A stretch of DNA of 64,000 nucleotides from an uncultured Blautia sp. (GCA_945864225.1 CAMBAL010000008.1:1-64000), one strand, 5' to 3'. Counted from the stretch's first letter, positions 36,060-45,572 are shown. Numbers and translations: made by a program. Notes: generated by a model not told the origin, from the sequence alone.

Positions 36060-37151
36060 ATGAAAACCATTGCTTTTATCGGTCTTGGACTGATCGGCGG
36101 TTCCATTGCCAAAGCGATCCGGAAATATCATCCGGACTATCATCTTCTGGCTTATGCCAGACATAAAGAAACACTGGCAGTAGCACTGAACAGCAATACC
36201 ATTGACGCTGTCTGTGAAGCACAGGACGAACGTTATGGTTCCTGTGATTATATTTTTCTGTGCGCACCTGTGGAATACAATCTGAAATACCTGGAATATC
36301 TCAAAGAGGTCATCTCCGACCACTGTATCATCACCGATGTAGGCAGTGTCAAGGGAATCATTCATCAGCGTGTCAAAGAACTCGGAATGGAAAAATGCTT
36401 CATCGGCGGACATCCCATGGCCGGTTCGGAACGTTCCGGTTTCGCTCATTCCAGTGACCGTCTGATTGAAAATGCTTATTATATCATCACTCCGGGAGGT
36501 GAGGTAGAGCTGGAGCAGCTCACAGATTTCACAGAGCTGGTTTCCTCCATTGGTGCCATTCCCATGGTACTCACCGCTCAGGAACATGACTATATCACTG
36601 CCGGTGTCAGTCATCTTCCTCATATCATTGCCTCCGCACTTGTAAATCTGGTCAATGCTCTGGACAATGATCAGGAATACATGAAAACGATTGCTGCAGG
36701 AGGTTTCCGGGATATCACAAGAATTGCCTCCTCCTCTCCTGTCATGTGGCAGCAGATCTGTCTGGAAAATCATGAAAACATTTCCAGTGTTCTAGATGAA
36801 TATATCCGTATGCTGATTCAGATCCGCTGTACCATTGATAATCAGGAAGCGGACCATCTTTATCAGATGTTTGCCAGCTCCCGGGATTACAGGGATTCTA
36901 TCGATGTAACGTCCAGCGGTCCCATCAGCAAGCTTCATGTCCTGTATCTGGACATCGCTGACGAAGCCGGCGGAATTGCCACCATTGCCACCATTCTCGC
37001 CATGGATAATATCAGTATCAAAAATATCGGTATCATACACAACCGGGAATTTGAGCAGGGTGTGCTGAAAATCGAATTTTATGAAGAAGACGCCATGAAA
37101 CGCGCCATTTCTCTCCTGAAAAAAAGAAATTACATTGTATACGAACGGTAG
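36060..37151 (+). CDS. tyrA: Prephenate dehydrogenase with ACT domain
   Basis: 363 residues. The Rossmann motif is IAFIGLGLIGGSIAKAI at the N-terminus, followed by DVGSVKG and GGHPMAGSERSGF, all typical of TyrA; HLPHIIAS includes a conserved His of the dehydrogenase. From about residue 295 (LYLDIADEAGGIATIATIL) an ACT domain suggests tyrosine feedback. It makes 4-hydroxyphenylpyruvate for tyrosine synthesis using NAD. Nine bases before aroA, so the two form one aromatic-amino-acid operon. Confidence 0.95.
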   Translation: MKTIAFIGLGLIGGSIAKAIRKYHPDYHLLAYARHKETLAVALNSNTIDAVCEAQDERYGSCDYIFLCAPVEYNLKYLEYLKEVISDHCIITDVGSVKGIIHQRVKELGMEKCFIGGHPMAGSERSGFAHSSDRLIENAYYIITPGGEVELEQLTDFTELVSSIGAIPMVLTAQEHDYITAGVSHLPHIIASALVNLVNALDNDQEYMKTIAAGGFRDITRIASSSPVMWQQICLENHENISSVLDEYIRMLIQIRCTIDNQEADHLYQMFASSRDYRDSIDVTSSGPISKLHVLYLDIADEAGGIATIATILAMDNISIKNIGIIHNREFEQGVLKIEFYEEDAMKRAISLLKKRNYIVYER

Positions 37152-37160
37152 GTATCAGTT

Positions 37161-38438
37161 ATGGAAATCAAAAAACAGACTTCTCTCCGCGGCGAAATTG
37201 CTGTACCCGGAGATAAATCCATTTCCCACAGAGCTGTCATGTTCGGTTCTCTGGCAGAAGGCACGACAAAAATCACACATTTTCTCAATGGGGCAGACTG
37301 TCTGTCTACCATTTCCTGTTTCCGGAAAATGGGAATTAACATTGAACAACATGCTTCGGAAATTCTGGTGCACGGCAAAGGACTTCACGGCCTCTGTGCT
37401 CCGGACAGCATTCTCGATGTAGGCAACAGCGGCACGACCACCCGCCTGATCTCAGGCATTCTTGCAGGGCAGGATTTTGTTTCTGAACTGAATGGCGATG
37501 CTTCCATCCAGAGCCGTCCCATGAAGCGCATTATGACACCGCTTCTCTCTATGGGGGCGGATATCACCAGCATCCGCGGCAATAGCTGTGCACCTCTCCG
37601 CATCAGCGGACGTCCTCTTCATGCCGTACATTACAACTCTCCGGTAGCTTCCGCACAGGTCAAATCCTGTGTACTGCTGGCAGGTATGTATGCGGATGGC
37701 ATTACAAGTGTTACGGAACCGGTACTTTCCAGAAATCATACAGAAATTATGCTGAACTATTTCGGGGCACAGGTAACCTCTCAGGGTACCACTGCTTCCA
37801 TCCATCCGGATCCTGCTCTGGAAGCAAGGGAAATCAGAGTACCTGGAGATATTTCCTCTGCAGCTTATTTTATAGCCGCCGGACTTCTCACGCCGAACAG
37901 TGAGATACTGATCAGAAACGTTGGAATCAATCCTACCAGAGATGGGATTCTTCGTGTCTGCAAAGAGATGGGAGCAGATATCACTCTCCTGAACGTCTCT
38001 CAGGACGGAGAACCGACAGCTGACCTTCTCGTTCGCACAAGCAGTCTTCACGGAACTACAGTCGGCGGCGAGATCATCCCTGCACTGATTGATGAGATTC
38101 CCATGATTGCTGTTATGGCCGCATTTGCAGAAGGAACCACCGTCATCAAAGATGCACAGGAACTGAAGGTCAAAGAATCCAACCGCATCGAGGTTATGGT
38201 GGATAATCTGAAACGCATGGGTGCGGATATCGAAGCAACCGATGACGGCATGATCATCCGGGGAGGAGTTCCCCTCCACGGTGCTGTGATTGATTCTCAT
38301 CTGGATCACCGAATCGCCATGTCTTTCGCTGTTGCAGGCACCATCTGCGACGGACCGGTGGAAATCGAAGGGGCCGAATGCGTCAATATCTCTTATCCGG
38401 AATTTTATCAGGATCTGTACGGGCTGGCGCGTGTTTGA
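37161..38438 (+). CDS. aroA: 3-phosphoshikimate 1-carboxyvinyltransferase (EPSP synthase)
   Basis: 425 residues. The substrate-binding start is AVPGDKSISHRAVMFGSLA; DVGNSGTTTRLISGIL, SPVASAQVKSCVLLAGMYA, LIDEIPMIAVMA and KVKESNRIE follow in order. The pattern is close to the Bacillus-type enzyme. It joins shikimate-3-phosphate and PEP in the chorismate pathway. Its final codons and stop (gcg cgt gtt tga) coincide with the core of the GTGTTTG repeat seen elsewhere, probably by chance. Followed by three small hairpins and a terminator. Confidence 0.96.
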   Translation: MEIKKQTSLRGEIAVPGDKSISHRAVMFGSLAEGTTKITHFLNGADCLSTISCFRKMGINIEQHASEILVHGKGLHGLCAPDSILDVGNSGTTTRLISGILAGQDFVSELNGDASIQSRPMKRIMTPLLSMGADITSIRGNSCAPLRISGRPLHAVHYNSPVASAQVKSCVLLAGMYADGITSVTEPVLSRNHTEIMLNYFGAQVTSQGTTASIHPDPALEAREIRVPGDISSAAYFIAAGLLTPNSEILIRNVGINPTRDGILRVCKEMGADITLLNVSQDGEPTADLLVRTSSLHGTTVGGEIIPALIDEIPMIAVMAAFAEGTTVIKDAQELKVKESNRIEVMVDNLKRMGADIEATDDGMIIRGGVPLHGAVIDSHLDHRIAMSFAVAGTICDGPVEIEGAECVNISYPEFYQDLYGLARV

Positions 38439-38515
38439 AGATTCCGAATATTCAAATTGAGAAAGGATCCTGCTTTACAGGATTCTCCGCCTGCGGCGGA
38501 TTGCTTTAGCAATAT

Positions 38516-38550
38516 AAAAACTCTCTCAGTGCTTCCGAGAGAGTTTTTTA
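38516..38550. terminator. Bidirectional terminator after aroA, preceded by small hairpins
   Basis: AAAAACTCTCTC and GAGAGAGTTTTTT with a short loop, T runs on both strands, between convergent genes. Immediately before it lie three small stem-loops: GATCCTG/CAGGATT (38466-38483), TCCGCC/GGCGGA (38486-38500) and TTGC/GCAA (38501-38512). Confidence 0.85.
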
Positions 38551-38560
38551 TTACCATTTT

Positions 38561-39586
38561 TCAGTTTCCACGAATTTCCTGGCGCATAAACCGGACATAG
38601 GCAATGGTAAATGCTGCCAGAGTCAATGCAGCCATACCTACCAGATGCGGCCATACCAGAAGCAGGCTCTGTCCCAGAGAAAGATACCCGCTAATCGCAC
38701 CTACCATCTGCGACATGGTTACCACATTTACTGTACGAACGGAAGGATTCAGAATCGTGCTCACTGCTTCTGAGTAAAGATAATAAGGAGAAATCCTGTT
38801 CAGATACAGCTCACAATTATAATTGCTCATGGTATTGATAATCGCATGGTACTGGTCATTGATCGGGTAAACAGCGTTTGCAATCATACTTGCCAGAAGA
38901 CTCATAAAGATTGCAAAGAAAATCCACAATGCGATGGATGCCAGTGCAGATGTAGAGGAATGCTTGCAGTAAACACTGAACAGCATCGACATTGCCAGCC
39001 AGAAACAAATATATACAATAGTATATACCAGATATACAAGAATCCGGACAAGTTCTTCTCCCGAAGGATGAATGCCCGTCTTCAGAAATCCGATTGCCCC
39101 GATCAGAACCCCTGTGGATACTACCATGATGGAAATCACCGATGCAGATGCCAGAAATTTCCCGATGATCACAGAATCCCTGTAAATTGGCTGGGAAAGC
39201 AGGCGGTTCAATGTTCCATTGTTCCTCTCGCTGTTAATGGCATCGAATCCGAAAATCAGGCCGACAAACGGTCCGATCAGACCAATGAAAGACATATAAG
39301 ATGGAATGGAATTTCCGCTTGTGGTATATAATTTCAGAAAAATGAAATCACTGCTGTCGCTGATTGCATCCGACAGTCCGCTCAATGCTCCGTAAAGTCC
39401 TGCAATGGTAGAAGCCATTACCAAACACAAAATAATGACAAAACGTTTGCTGGTAATATGATCCGACATTTCCTTCCGATACAGAGCTGCCAGGCTGTGC
39501 ATCCCTGAACAGTTTCCCTTTGTATTGTCAACAGACTTATCCCTGTTTCTTCTTAAGGAGATGCTTCGCATTTTTCCTGATTCCAT
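38561..39586 (-). CDS. ABC-2 type permease
   Basis: 341 residues from the ATG at 39586 (MESGKMRSISLRR), which has AAGGTGAG just upstream; it overlaps the ATPase gene by 50 nt. After an N-terminal cytosolic part with LAALYRKEMSDHITSKRF there are about six membrane helices and the ABC-2 cytosolic segment FGFDAINSERNNGTLNRLLSQPIYRDSVIIGKF (motif ERNNGTLNRLLSQP). It resembles NosY-type permeases. With the ATPase and NEW3-domain protein it forms a three-gene export or envelope system; substrate unknown. Confidence 0.88.
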   Translation of the reverse strand: MESGKMRSISLRRNRDKSVDNTKGNCSGMHSLAALYRKEMSDHITSKRFVIILCLVMASTIAGLYGALSGLSDAISDSSDFIFLKLYTTSGNSIPSYMSFIGLIGPFVGLIFGFDAINSERNNGTLNRLLSQPIYRDSVIIGKFLASASVISIMVVSTGVLIGAIGFLKTGIHPSGEELVRILVYLVYTIVYICFWLAMSMLFSVYCKHSSTSALASIALWIFFAIFMSLLASMIANAVYPINDQYHAIINTMSNYNCELYLNRISPYYLYSEAVSTILNPSVRTVNVVTMSQMVGAISGYLSLGQSLLLVWPHLVGMAALTLAAFTIAYVRFMRQEIRGN

Positions 39587-40556
39587 GTTTCTCACCTTCT
39601 TTCTCACTTTCCATCTCTGCTTTTTCGAAATAACTGCTGTAAATCTCATCCAGATCTCCGCCTTTCTGTCTCAAATGGCATAAAGTATACCCATTCATTC
39701 CCAAAAAGCCCGTAATATCTTTTCTCAGATCTCTGGATGATTTTACAATAAACCTGCTTCCTTCTTTTTCGATTCCCGTTACCCCTTCCAGACCATGGAT
39801 AAATCCCAGAAAACGGTCATCACAGGGGACAGCTTCTACTTCCAGAACATAATGCCCTTCTTTGACGATCTGTTTACCAAGTTCCTCAATTCTTCCGCAG
39901 GCAATCAGACTTCCTCCGACAAAAATCCCTACACGGTCACAGATCTGCTGGATCTGATACAGCTGATGTGAAGAAACCAGCACAGTTCTGCCGTCTTCTA
40001 CAGAGAGTTCTTTGATCAGTTTCAGAAATTCCTTCATTCCTTCCGGATCCAGACCGAGAGTTGGCTCATCCATTATGATTACTTTGGGATCCTTCATGAG
40101 AATATCTGCAATTCCCAGACGCTGACGCATACCTTTCGAATAGGTACCGGTTTTCTGATCCGCTGCATAGGTCATTCCAACTCTCTCCAGAAGATGCTCA
40201 ATCTTATTGTCAATCTCATCCTCGCTGAGACCATTCAGTCTGCCGGTAAATCTCAAATTTTCCCTCCCGGTCATATCTGCATAAAATCCCATATTATCCG
40301 GAAGGTAGCCGGTAATCCGTTTTACCTGCATGGAATTTCTCGTACAGTCCAGTCCCTGAATGGACGCACTTCCTGATACAGGTTCTGTAAGTCCAAGCAG
40401 CATCAGGATCGTTGTCGTCTTTCCTGCACCGTTTGGTCCCAAAAGTCCGAACACCTCTCCTTCCCGAATAGAAAGATTCAGGTGATTTACCGCAGTCTTA
40501 TCCCCATACATCTTGGTAAGATCCTGCGTAGAAATAATAATGTCATTCTTTGCCAT
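39537..40556 (-). CDS. ABC transporter ATP-binding protein
   Basis: 339 residues. Walker A is GPNGAGKTT, the signature is YSKGMRQRLGIA, Walker B is VIIMDEPTLGLDP, and the H-loop is VSSHQLYQIQ. The C-terminal 110 residues are an extra domain found in NosF/CcmA-like ATPases. Two bases separate it from the NEW3 gene, and its end contains the start of the permease gene. Confidence 0.92.
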   Translation of the reverse strand: MAKNDIIISTQDLTKMYGDKTAVNHLNLSIREGEVFGLLGPNGAGKTTTILMLLGLTEPVSGSASIQGLDCTRNSMQVKRITGYLPDNMGFYADMTGRENLRFTGRLNGLSEDEIDNKIEHLLERVGMTYAADQKTGTYSKGMRQRLGIADILMKDPKVIIMDEPTLGLDPEGMKEFLKLIKELSVEDGRTVLVSSHQLYQIQQICDRVGIFVGGSLIACGRIEELGKQIVKEGHYVLEVEAVPCDDRFLGFIHGLEGVTGIEKEGSRFIVKSSRDLRKDITGFLGMNGYTLCHLRQKGGDLDEIYSSYFEKAEMESEKEGEKHGIRKNAKHLLKKKQG

Positions 40557-40558
40557 AC

Positions 40559-41758
40559 TTATCGTCTCCCATACTTACGAATGATTGCTGCAAGTCCCAC
40601 TACAAGGATCACAATAATCGCAATCGCAGCCACACCCCATGTTGTATGGTTTTTCACAGATACACGAAGATCTGTCTGGGCAGATGTCTGATCATTACTG
40701 ATGGTAATACTTGTTACATAATCTCCGATGATCGCATCTTCGCTCGGCTGAATATAAGCTGTAATTTCTTTTGTGGTTCCGGCTTCCAGTGTATCAATAG
40801 TTGTTTCATCAAAACGCACATTCCAGTCTGTAGATGCGGAAGATGACAGCTGAAGATTATTCAGATCCACATTACCTGTATTCTGAATACTTAAAGTTAC
40901 TTTTGCTTCTTCATTTGCATAGGCACTGACGCTCAAATTTCCGGTAGAAGTGCTGAGGCCGAGACTATATGTACCAATGATCGTTACTTTCAGATCCAGG
41001 TTCAGGGTTTCATTTGCGGATACTGCCGTACAGCTGATGGTATAATCTCCCTGCTCTGCTTTTTCAGACGGAGTCACTTTCACTGTAATTCCCTGGCTTG
41101 CCCCTGCGTCTACAGGAATGCTGGCTGCCTGACTGCTTTCACCGGATGGGGTAAATGTGACCTGCCATCCTTCCGGAGCATTGGCAGAAAGGCTGTAGGA
41201 CTGTGAAACAGAACCATTGTTTACAAGTGTCGTATCAAAGCTGAAGCTTGTTCCGGTATCTCCCTGAAGCTCCGGATATTCTGCAGTAAAGTTGCCCTGA
41301 CCTGCTTCTTCTGTAGTGACATGGATTGTCAGAGGAAGTTCTGCAACGCCATCGTCTCCGGCATCAGCCTTAAGAACCACCTGGTAATCTCCTTCCTCTG
41401 TTTCACCCGGAATCGTAAGGGAATAACTGAGAGAAGGACTGTCTTCCTTTGTCTGATTTCCAAATACATGTACACTGCTGACTTCACTGCTGCTTCCGCG
41501 GAAATATCCTTCCCAGCCTTCCGGCAGTTTTTCTGCACTCAGAGCCGCATTCATTTCCGTATCCGTTCCATTCAGAAGATACAGGGTAAAACTGCTTGTA
41601 TCGCCCGGTTTTACAGAAATTCCCGGATAATCTGTACTGAGTGTCAACCCGCTGTCCGCCCTGACTATCCGCGGCGTTCCCATCAGACACATACACAACG
41701 CACACAGCATGCTGAGAACAATAAGTAATTTTTTTCTTGATGTTTGTAAGATTTCCAT
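40559..41758 (-). CDS. NEW3-domain membrane-anchored exported protein
   Basis: 399 residues. A signal peptide (KKLLIVLSMLCALCMCLMG...RIVRADS) is followed by three or four Ig-like/NEW3 beta domains, seen as recurring patterns such as AEKLPEGWEGYF, ANAPEGWQVTFTPSG and SASTDWNVRFDE with TVKVTPSEKAEQGDYTI. A C-terminal membrane helix (VAAIAIIVILVVGLAAII) and RKYGRR anchor it with the repeats outside. It is first in an operon with an ABC ATPase and permease. COG1470-type proteins with ABC-2 pairs recur in Firmicutes, but no function is established. Ribosome site AAGGAGA. Confidence 0.85.
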   Translation of the reverse strand: MEILQTSRKKLLIVLSMLCALCMCLMGTPRIVRADSGLTLSTDYPGISVKPGDTSSFTLYLLNGTDTEMNAALSAEKLPEGWEGYFRGSSSEVSSVHVFGNQTKEDSPSLSYSLTIPGETEEGDYQVVLKADAGDDGVAELPLTIHVTTEEAGQGNFTAEYPELQGDTGTSFSFDTTLVNNGSVSQSYSLSANAPEGWQVTFTPSGESSQAASIPVDAGASQGITVKVTPSEKAEQGDYTISCTAVSANETLNLDLKVTIIGTYSLGLSTSTGNLSVSAYANEEAKVTLSIQNTGNVDLNNLQLSSSASTDWNVRFDETTIDTLEAGTTKEITAYIQPSEDAIIGDYVTSITISNDQTSAQTDLRVSVKNHTTWGVAAIAIIVILVVGLAAIIRKYGRR

Positions 41759-41909
41759 AATGATGTCTCCTTTTTTTCATTTGCTTTTATAAGAATATTC
41801 CATAAGTGTGTTCTTTCTATGTTCATAGTGTGTCGCAATTGTGATATATGAAAACTTTGAGACATTTGACATATTCTGGAAAATATCGTGTATTTTATCC
41901 AAAAGAAAA

Positions 41910-41951
41910 CCGGCGGAATCATGAATATCATTTTTTTCATAACTCCGCCGG
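41910..41951 (-). terminator. Terminator after the barstar-like gene
   Basis: CCGGCGGA (41910-41917) and TCCGCCGG (41944-41951) form a GC-rich stem with a smaller ATGA/TCAT pairing inside; the minus strand continues with TTTTCTTTT. Confidence 0.75.
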
Positions 41952-41969
41952 CCTTCTTCCTTTTTTTGC

Positions 41970-42242
41970 TCACTGTTTAATGGAAACTTCCAGATATTCG
42001 CTGGTATCCGCCGCATCTGTCAGAATTTCCGCTATACGCTCCAGTATTTCCATCATCGCATCATCTTCCACTTCAGTAAGATTCAGAATCAATCTGATGT
42101 CATCGCTCAGATTCAACAGAACATCATACAAAGCAGACAGATTCCCATCACTCTCCCCCGGCAGTTCCAGCTTTTCTGCCAGAAATTCATATACTTCTTC
42201 CGGGGCATCAAAGTCCTTTCCATTAACCGTAATTTCCTGCAT
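41970..42242 (-). CDS. Barstar-family ribonuclease inhibitor homologue
   Basis: 90 residues, the size of barstar, with AGGAGG before the ATG. MQEITVNGKDFDAPEEVYEF matches the first strand and helix, and LELPGESDGNLSALYDVLL matches the barnase-contact helix of barstar. By eye, barstar Asp39 is kept (Asp40) but Asp35, which enters the barnase active site, is Ser36. It would be a cytosolic protein that neutralises an extracellular-type RNase. The likely partner, a barnase-like lipoprotein, is 3.4 kb away. Flanked by the NEW3 operon and D-lactate dehydrogenase. Own terminator. Confidence 0.82.
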   Translation of the reverse strand: MQEITVNGKDFDAPEEVYEFLAEKLELPGESDGNLSALYDVLLNLSDDIRLILNLTEVEDDAMMEILERIAEILTDAADTSEYLEVSIKQ

Positions 42243-42359
42243 TCTTTTTGCCTCCTTCCGAATAATTTGTAAATTGCAGGATACCTTATCAGTATCATAG
42301 GATTCCTGTAGCTCATTCCTGTACAGATTCTATGATAATCCAGAAAGGAGCCTGTACCT

Positions 42360-43349
42360 ATGAAAATTCTATTTTATGGCACCAAAAATTATGACGAACA
42401 GTTTTTCCAAAAACTGCTTCCGGAATACCCCGGAATTTCTTTCCAGTTTATTGAGGCAAATCTCTGTCCGGAAACTGCGCCGCTCTCTTCCGGATATGAG
42501 GGTATATGTGCATTTGTCAATGCGGACATCGGAACAAGCGTAATAGAAATACTGTCCCGCTGCGGCATCCGCCTGATTCTCATGCGCTGTGCAGGATATA
42601 ACAATGTGGATCTTGCTTCCGCACACACGCACCATATCAAAGTTCTCCGGGTTCCCGGCTATTCTCCGGAAGCCGTAGCAGAACATGCCATGGCTCTTGC
42701 ACTGACTGCCAATCGTCATACACACAAGGCTTATATCAAATGCAGAGAAAACAACTTTGCCCTGAACGGGCTGATGGGCGTAAACTTCTACCATAAAACA
42801 GCAGGAATCATTGGCACCGGAAAAATAGGTCTGGCAATGGCCCGCATCTGCCAGGGTTTCGGGATGCGCGTCATTGCCTACGATCTCTATCCCGATAAAA
42901 AACTGGATTTTCTGACTTATGTTTCCCTGGATGAACTGCTGTCTTTCAGTGACCTAATCAGTCTTCATTGTCCGCTGACCGAGCAGACACACCATATGAT
43001 CCGGCAGGAGACCATTGAAAAAATGAAAGACGGTGTCATCCTCGTAAATACTTCCAGAGGTGGGCTGATCAAAACCAGTGATCTGATTGCAGGAATCCGG
43101 GATCACAAATTTTTCGCCGTCGGTCTGGACGTATACGAAGAAGAAACCGCCTTTGTTTATGAGGATCTTTCTGAGCGTATTCTTCAGAGTTCCACGATTC
43201 AGCGTCTTCTGTCATTCCCAAATGTAACCATAACTTCCCATCAGGGATTCTTTACAGAAGAAGCACTAACCAATATTGCGGAAACTACCCTTCAAAATGC
43301 ACAGGCATTTATGAATGGGGAAGAATTAAAAAATGAAGTAACCGGTTAA
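42360..43349 (+). CDS. D-lactate dehydrogenase (2-hydroxyacid dehydrogenase family)
   Basis: 329 residues, typical of fermentative D-LDH. The NAD-binding motif is GIIGTGKIGLAMA with the following Asp in AYDLYP. Catalytic Arg, Glu and His are in NTSRGGLIKT, GLDVYEEE and TSHQGFFT. It reduces pyruvate to D-lactate and regenerates NAD. The ribosome site is AAAGGAG. Upstream, TATCATAG (42293-42300) and CTATGATA (42330-42337) form an inverted repeat that could be an operator, but I cannot place a convincing promoter. Together with PFL it gives two pyruvate exits. Confidence 0.9.
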   Translation: MKILFYGTKNYDEQFFQKLLPEYPGISFQFIEANLCPETAPLSSGYEGICAFVNADIGTSVIEILSRCGIRLILMRCAGYNNVDLASAHTHHIKVLRVPGYSPEAVAEHAMALALTANRHTHKAYIKCRENNFALNGLMGVNFYHKTAGIIGTGKIGLAMARICQGFGMRVIAYDLYPDKKLDFLTYVSLDELLSFSDLISLHCPLTEQTHHMIRQETIEKMKDGVILVNTSRGGLIKTSDLIAGIRDHKFFAVGLDVYEEETAFVYEDLSERILQSSTIQRLLSFPNVTITSHQGFFTEEALTNIAETTLQNAQAFMNGEELKNEVTG

Positions 43350-43374
43350 ACGCAGATAAGCATGGTATTTGCAT

Positions 43375-44331
43375 TTACAAAATACTCTGCAGATAATCCC
43401 GGCATTTCGTCAGATCAGGCACCAGAACCTGCATCTGACGGATCACCGCCGATGAATAAGCCCCGTCTTCCGGAATCCGATAGCTTTCCACGGCCGGCTC
43501 CTCCATCGCAAGCACACCCATTGCACAGCCAAGGATATCCCCATAGCTCATATCCGTAGTAAGCATGGAAAATCCTTTCTCCGCAAGTTTCAGCATGGTA
43601 CCAATATCGGACTCCATGGCTTTATCCAGAGCCGCTGTCAGCACTTCTCTCTGCCGTTCTGTTCTGCGGTAATCATTATTTCCCACAGAACGGTTTCTGG
43701 CATGAATCAGTGCCTGTTCTCCATTAAGTGTATTGATTCCTTCTGTAAGATCCCAGTCCTCACGCAGCGGCTGCGGATACAGCACATTCTGATTTCTTCC
43801 GCAAATATAATCTGCTTCTTCCTGAGTCAGCTCCAGGTCAATTCCCCCCATCAGGTCGATCAGTGTCTGAAATCCCTCAAAATCCACCTCTACATTTCCA
43901 TCTATGTGGATTCCGAAATCTTCCTCCATCACTTCATCCAGAAGTTCCATTCCGCCAAGCTGATAAGCGGCATTCATACGATTGTCACTGTGACCGGGAA
44001 TCGGAACATAAAGATCACGCATAAAGGAAATCAGCTGCAGACAGTTTTTCTCTTTGTTAATTACTGCCAATATCATCGTATCCGAACGCTGACGATCCTG
44101 ACCCCCTCTTTTGTCCTGACCGATCAGCATGATATTTACCACATCTTTTTCTTCCGGAATGTCGGCATCCGTGCTTTCTTCCTCCTGGACTTCCTGCACT
44201 TCGTCAGATACCACATTTTCTTCTGCCAGAACAGAAACAAGATTTGTACTCATACATCCTGCCGCGGCAGTCACCATCAGCAGAAAACAGACAATTGTTT
44301 TTCTCCATATGTTTTTTCTCTGTGCATTCAT
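43375..44331 (-). CDS. LytR-CpsA-Psr (LCP) family protein
   Basis: 318 residues from the ATG at 44331 (MNAQRKNIWRK), with GAGAGGAG upstream; the frame is open into the next gene. A hydrophobic N-terminal segment ends in TAAAGC, which resembles a lipobox, so it may be a lipoprotein rather than a simple membrane protein. The LCP core has NIMLIGQDKRGGQDRQRSDT, SFMRDLYVPIPG, NAAYQLGG, and the catalytic-site arginines in ALIHARNRSVGNNDYRRTERQ. LCP enzymes transfer teichoic acids or polysaccharides to peptidoglycan. It follows the MFS gene by 59 nt. Confidence 0.9.
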   Translation of the reverse strand: MNAQRKNIWRKTIVCFLLMVTAAAGCMSTNLVSVLAEENVVSDEVQEVQEEESTDADIPEEKDVVNIMLIGQDKRGGQDRQRSDTMILAVINKEKNCLQLISFMRDLYVPIPGHSDNRMNAAYQLGGMELLDEVMEEDFGIHIDGNVEVDFEGFQTLIDLMGGIDLELTQEEADYICGRNQNVLYPQPLREDWDLTEGINTLNGEQALIHARNRSVGNNDYRRTERQREVLTAALDKAMESDIGTMLKLAEKGFSMLTTDMSYGDILGCAMGVLAMEEPAVESYRIPEDGAYSSAVIRQMQVLVPDLTKCRDYLQSIL

Positions 44332-44390
44332 AGCCAGAACTCCTCTCTCCCTGTCTGCCGCGGTTTCCTTTCTGCGCAGCATGATTCGAG

Positions 44391-45572
44391 TCAGAATTTT
44401 TGATTTGCCTTTTTCAGCATATTGACACCAGCGATCAGAATCACAGGAAAGATAATTGCTGCCAGAAGACCGTATTTCAGATTTCCCTGGAAAATACCGG
44501 AAATACATCCCACCACAGAAGGTCCTCCCGAACAGCCGATATCTCCTGCCAGTGCAAGCAGCGCGAACATGGCAGTTCCGCCCTGGGAACAATATTCAGC
44601 AGCCAGACTGAACACTCCCGGCCACATAATTCCCACGGAAAGCCCGCAGATACCGCAGCCCACAAGGGAAAGCACCGGACTTGGAGAAAATACAGCCACG
44701 AGATAGCTCAGCACACAAAGGATACTGCTGATAGATATAAATTTTTTCAGAGGAATTTTGTCTCCTTTGATTCCATAAAAGGTTCTGGAAACACCCATCA
44801 GAATTGCAAACATACAGGGTCCTAAGAGATCCCCCATAGTCTTGGACACCTGAAGACCATTTTCCGCAAAATAGGATGCCCACTGACTCATCGCCTGCTC
44901 CGAGGCGCCGGAACAGATCATCAGGATAAAAAAGCACCAGAACAATTTCATGGAAAACAGTTTTTTTACAGGAAGGGCATTCCCCTCTTCCACCAGAACC
45001 TTGATCGGAGCACCTGCATAAACAAAGATATTGGCAATCGGAACAAGTGCCCACAGAATCGTCAGAAATCTCCAGCTTTCAATTCCGACAACACGGAAAT
45101 AAACAGTGGAAAGCACAACCACCAGCACATGCCCCCAGCAGTAGAAGGCATGCAGCAGACTCATTGCTGCTGATTTTTCATCCATGGGAAGCGCCTGAAC
45201 AATGGGGCTCACAAGCACTTCGATCAATCCGCCTCCAATTGCATAAATGGTGATTGCAATCAGCAGTCCGATATAGGGATTGCCCAGAACGGACGGCAGA
45301 AATCCCATTCCGATCAAACCTGCAGCCGCAAATATATGAGCCGCCAGAATCGATACTTTGTATCCGATTTTTTCCACATATTTTGCCGCCAGTATGTCAA
45401 TAACCATCTGTGCTGCAAAATTATAAGTTACCAGAAAACCAATCTGTGCTACTGTAATGCTGAATTCCTTCTGAAATGTCACAAACAGCAGCGGTGCCAG
45501 ATTATTTACAATTGCCTGGGTAATGTATCCCAGATAACTGGCATATAATGTTCTTTTATATTTTCTCTTCAT
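44391..45572 (-). CDS. MFS transporter
   Basis: 393 residues from the ATG at 45572 (MKRKYKRTLY), with GAGGGAGA upstream. About twelve hydrophobic helices, with a central cytosolic loop after VLVEEGNALPVKKLF. The first helices (LGYITQAIVNNLAPLLFVTF) and the sequence AIGGGLIEVLVSPIVQALP resemble sugar or fucose-type permeases of the FucP-like MFS group. Substrate cannot be assigned. Probably co-transcribed with the LCP gene. Confidence 0.87.
   Translation of the reverse strand: MKRKYKRTLYASYLGYITQAIVNNLAPLLFVTFQKEFSITVAQIGFLVTYNFAAQMVIDILAAKYVEKIGYKVSILAAHIFAAAGLIGMGFLPSVLGNPYIGLLIAITIYAIGGGLIEVLVSPIVQALPMDEKSAAMSLLHAFYCWGHVLVVVLSTVYFRVVGIESWRFLTILWALVPIANIFVYAGAPIKVLVEEGNALPVKKLFSMKLFWCFFILMICSGASEQAMSQWASYFAENGLQVSKTMGDLLGPCMFAILMGVSRTFYGIKGDKIPLKKFISISSILCVLSYLVAVFSPSPVLSLVGCGICGLSVGIMWPGVFSLAAEYCSQGGTAMFALLALAGDIGCSGGPSVVGCISGIFQGNLKYGLLAAIIFPVILIAGVNMLKKANQKF

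Noticed and set aside
38430..38450. GCGCGTGTTTGAAGATT at the aroA stop as another GTGTTTG repeat copy
   Set aside because: The core lies in the conserved last codons of aroA and lacks the flanking AGAG; chance match is likely.
42293..42337. Operator-like inverted repeat upstream of D-lactate dehydrogenase
   Set aside because: Only eight base pairs per arm with a 29-bp gap and no clear promoter next to it; mentioned with the gene but not claimed as a site.
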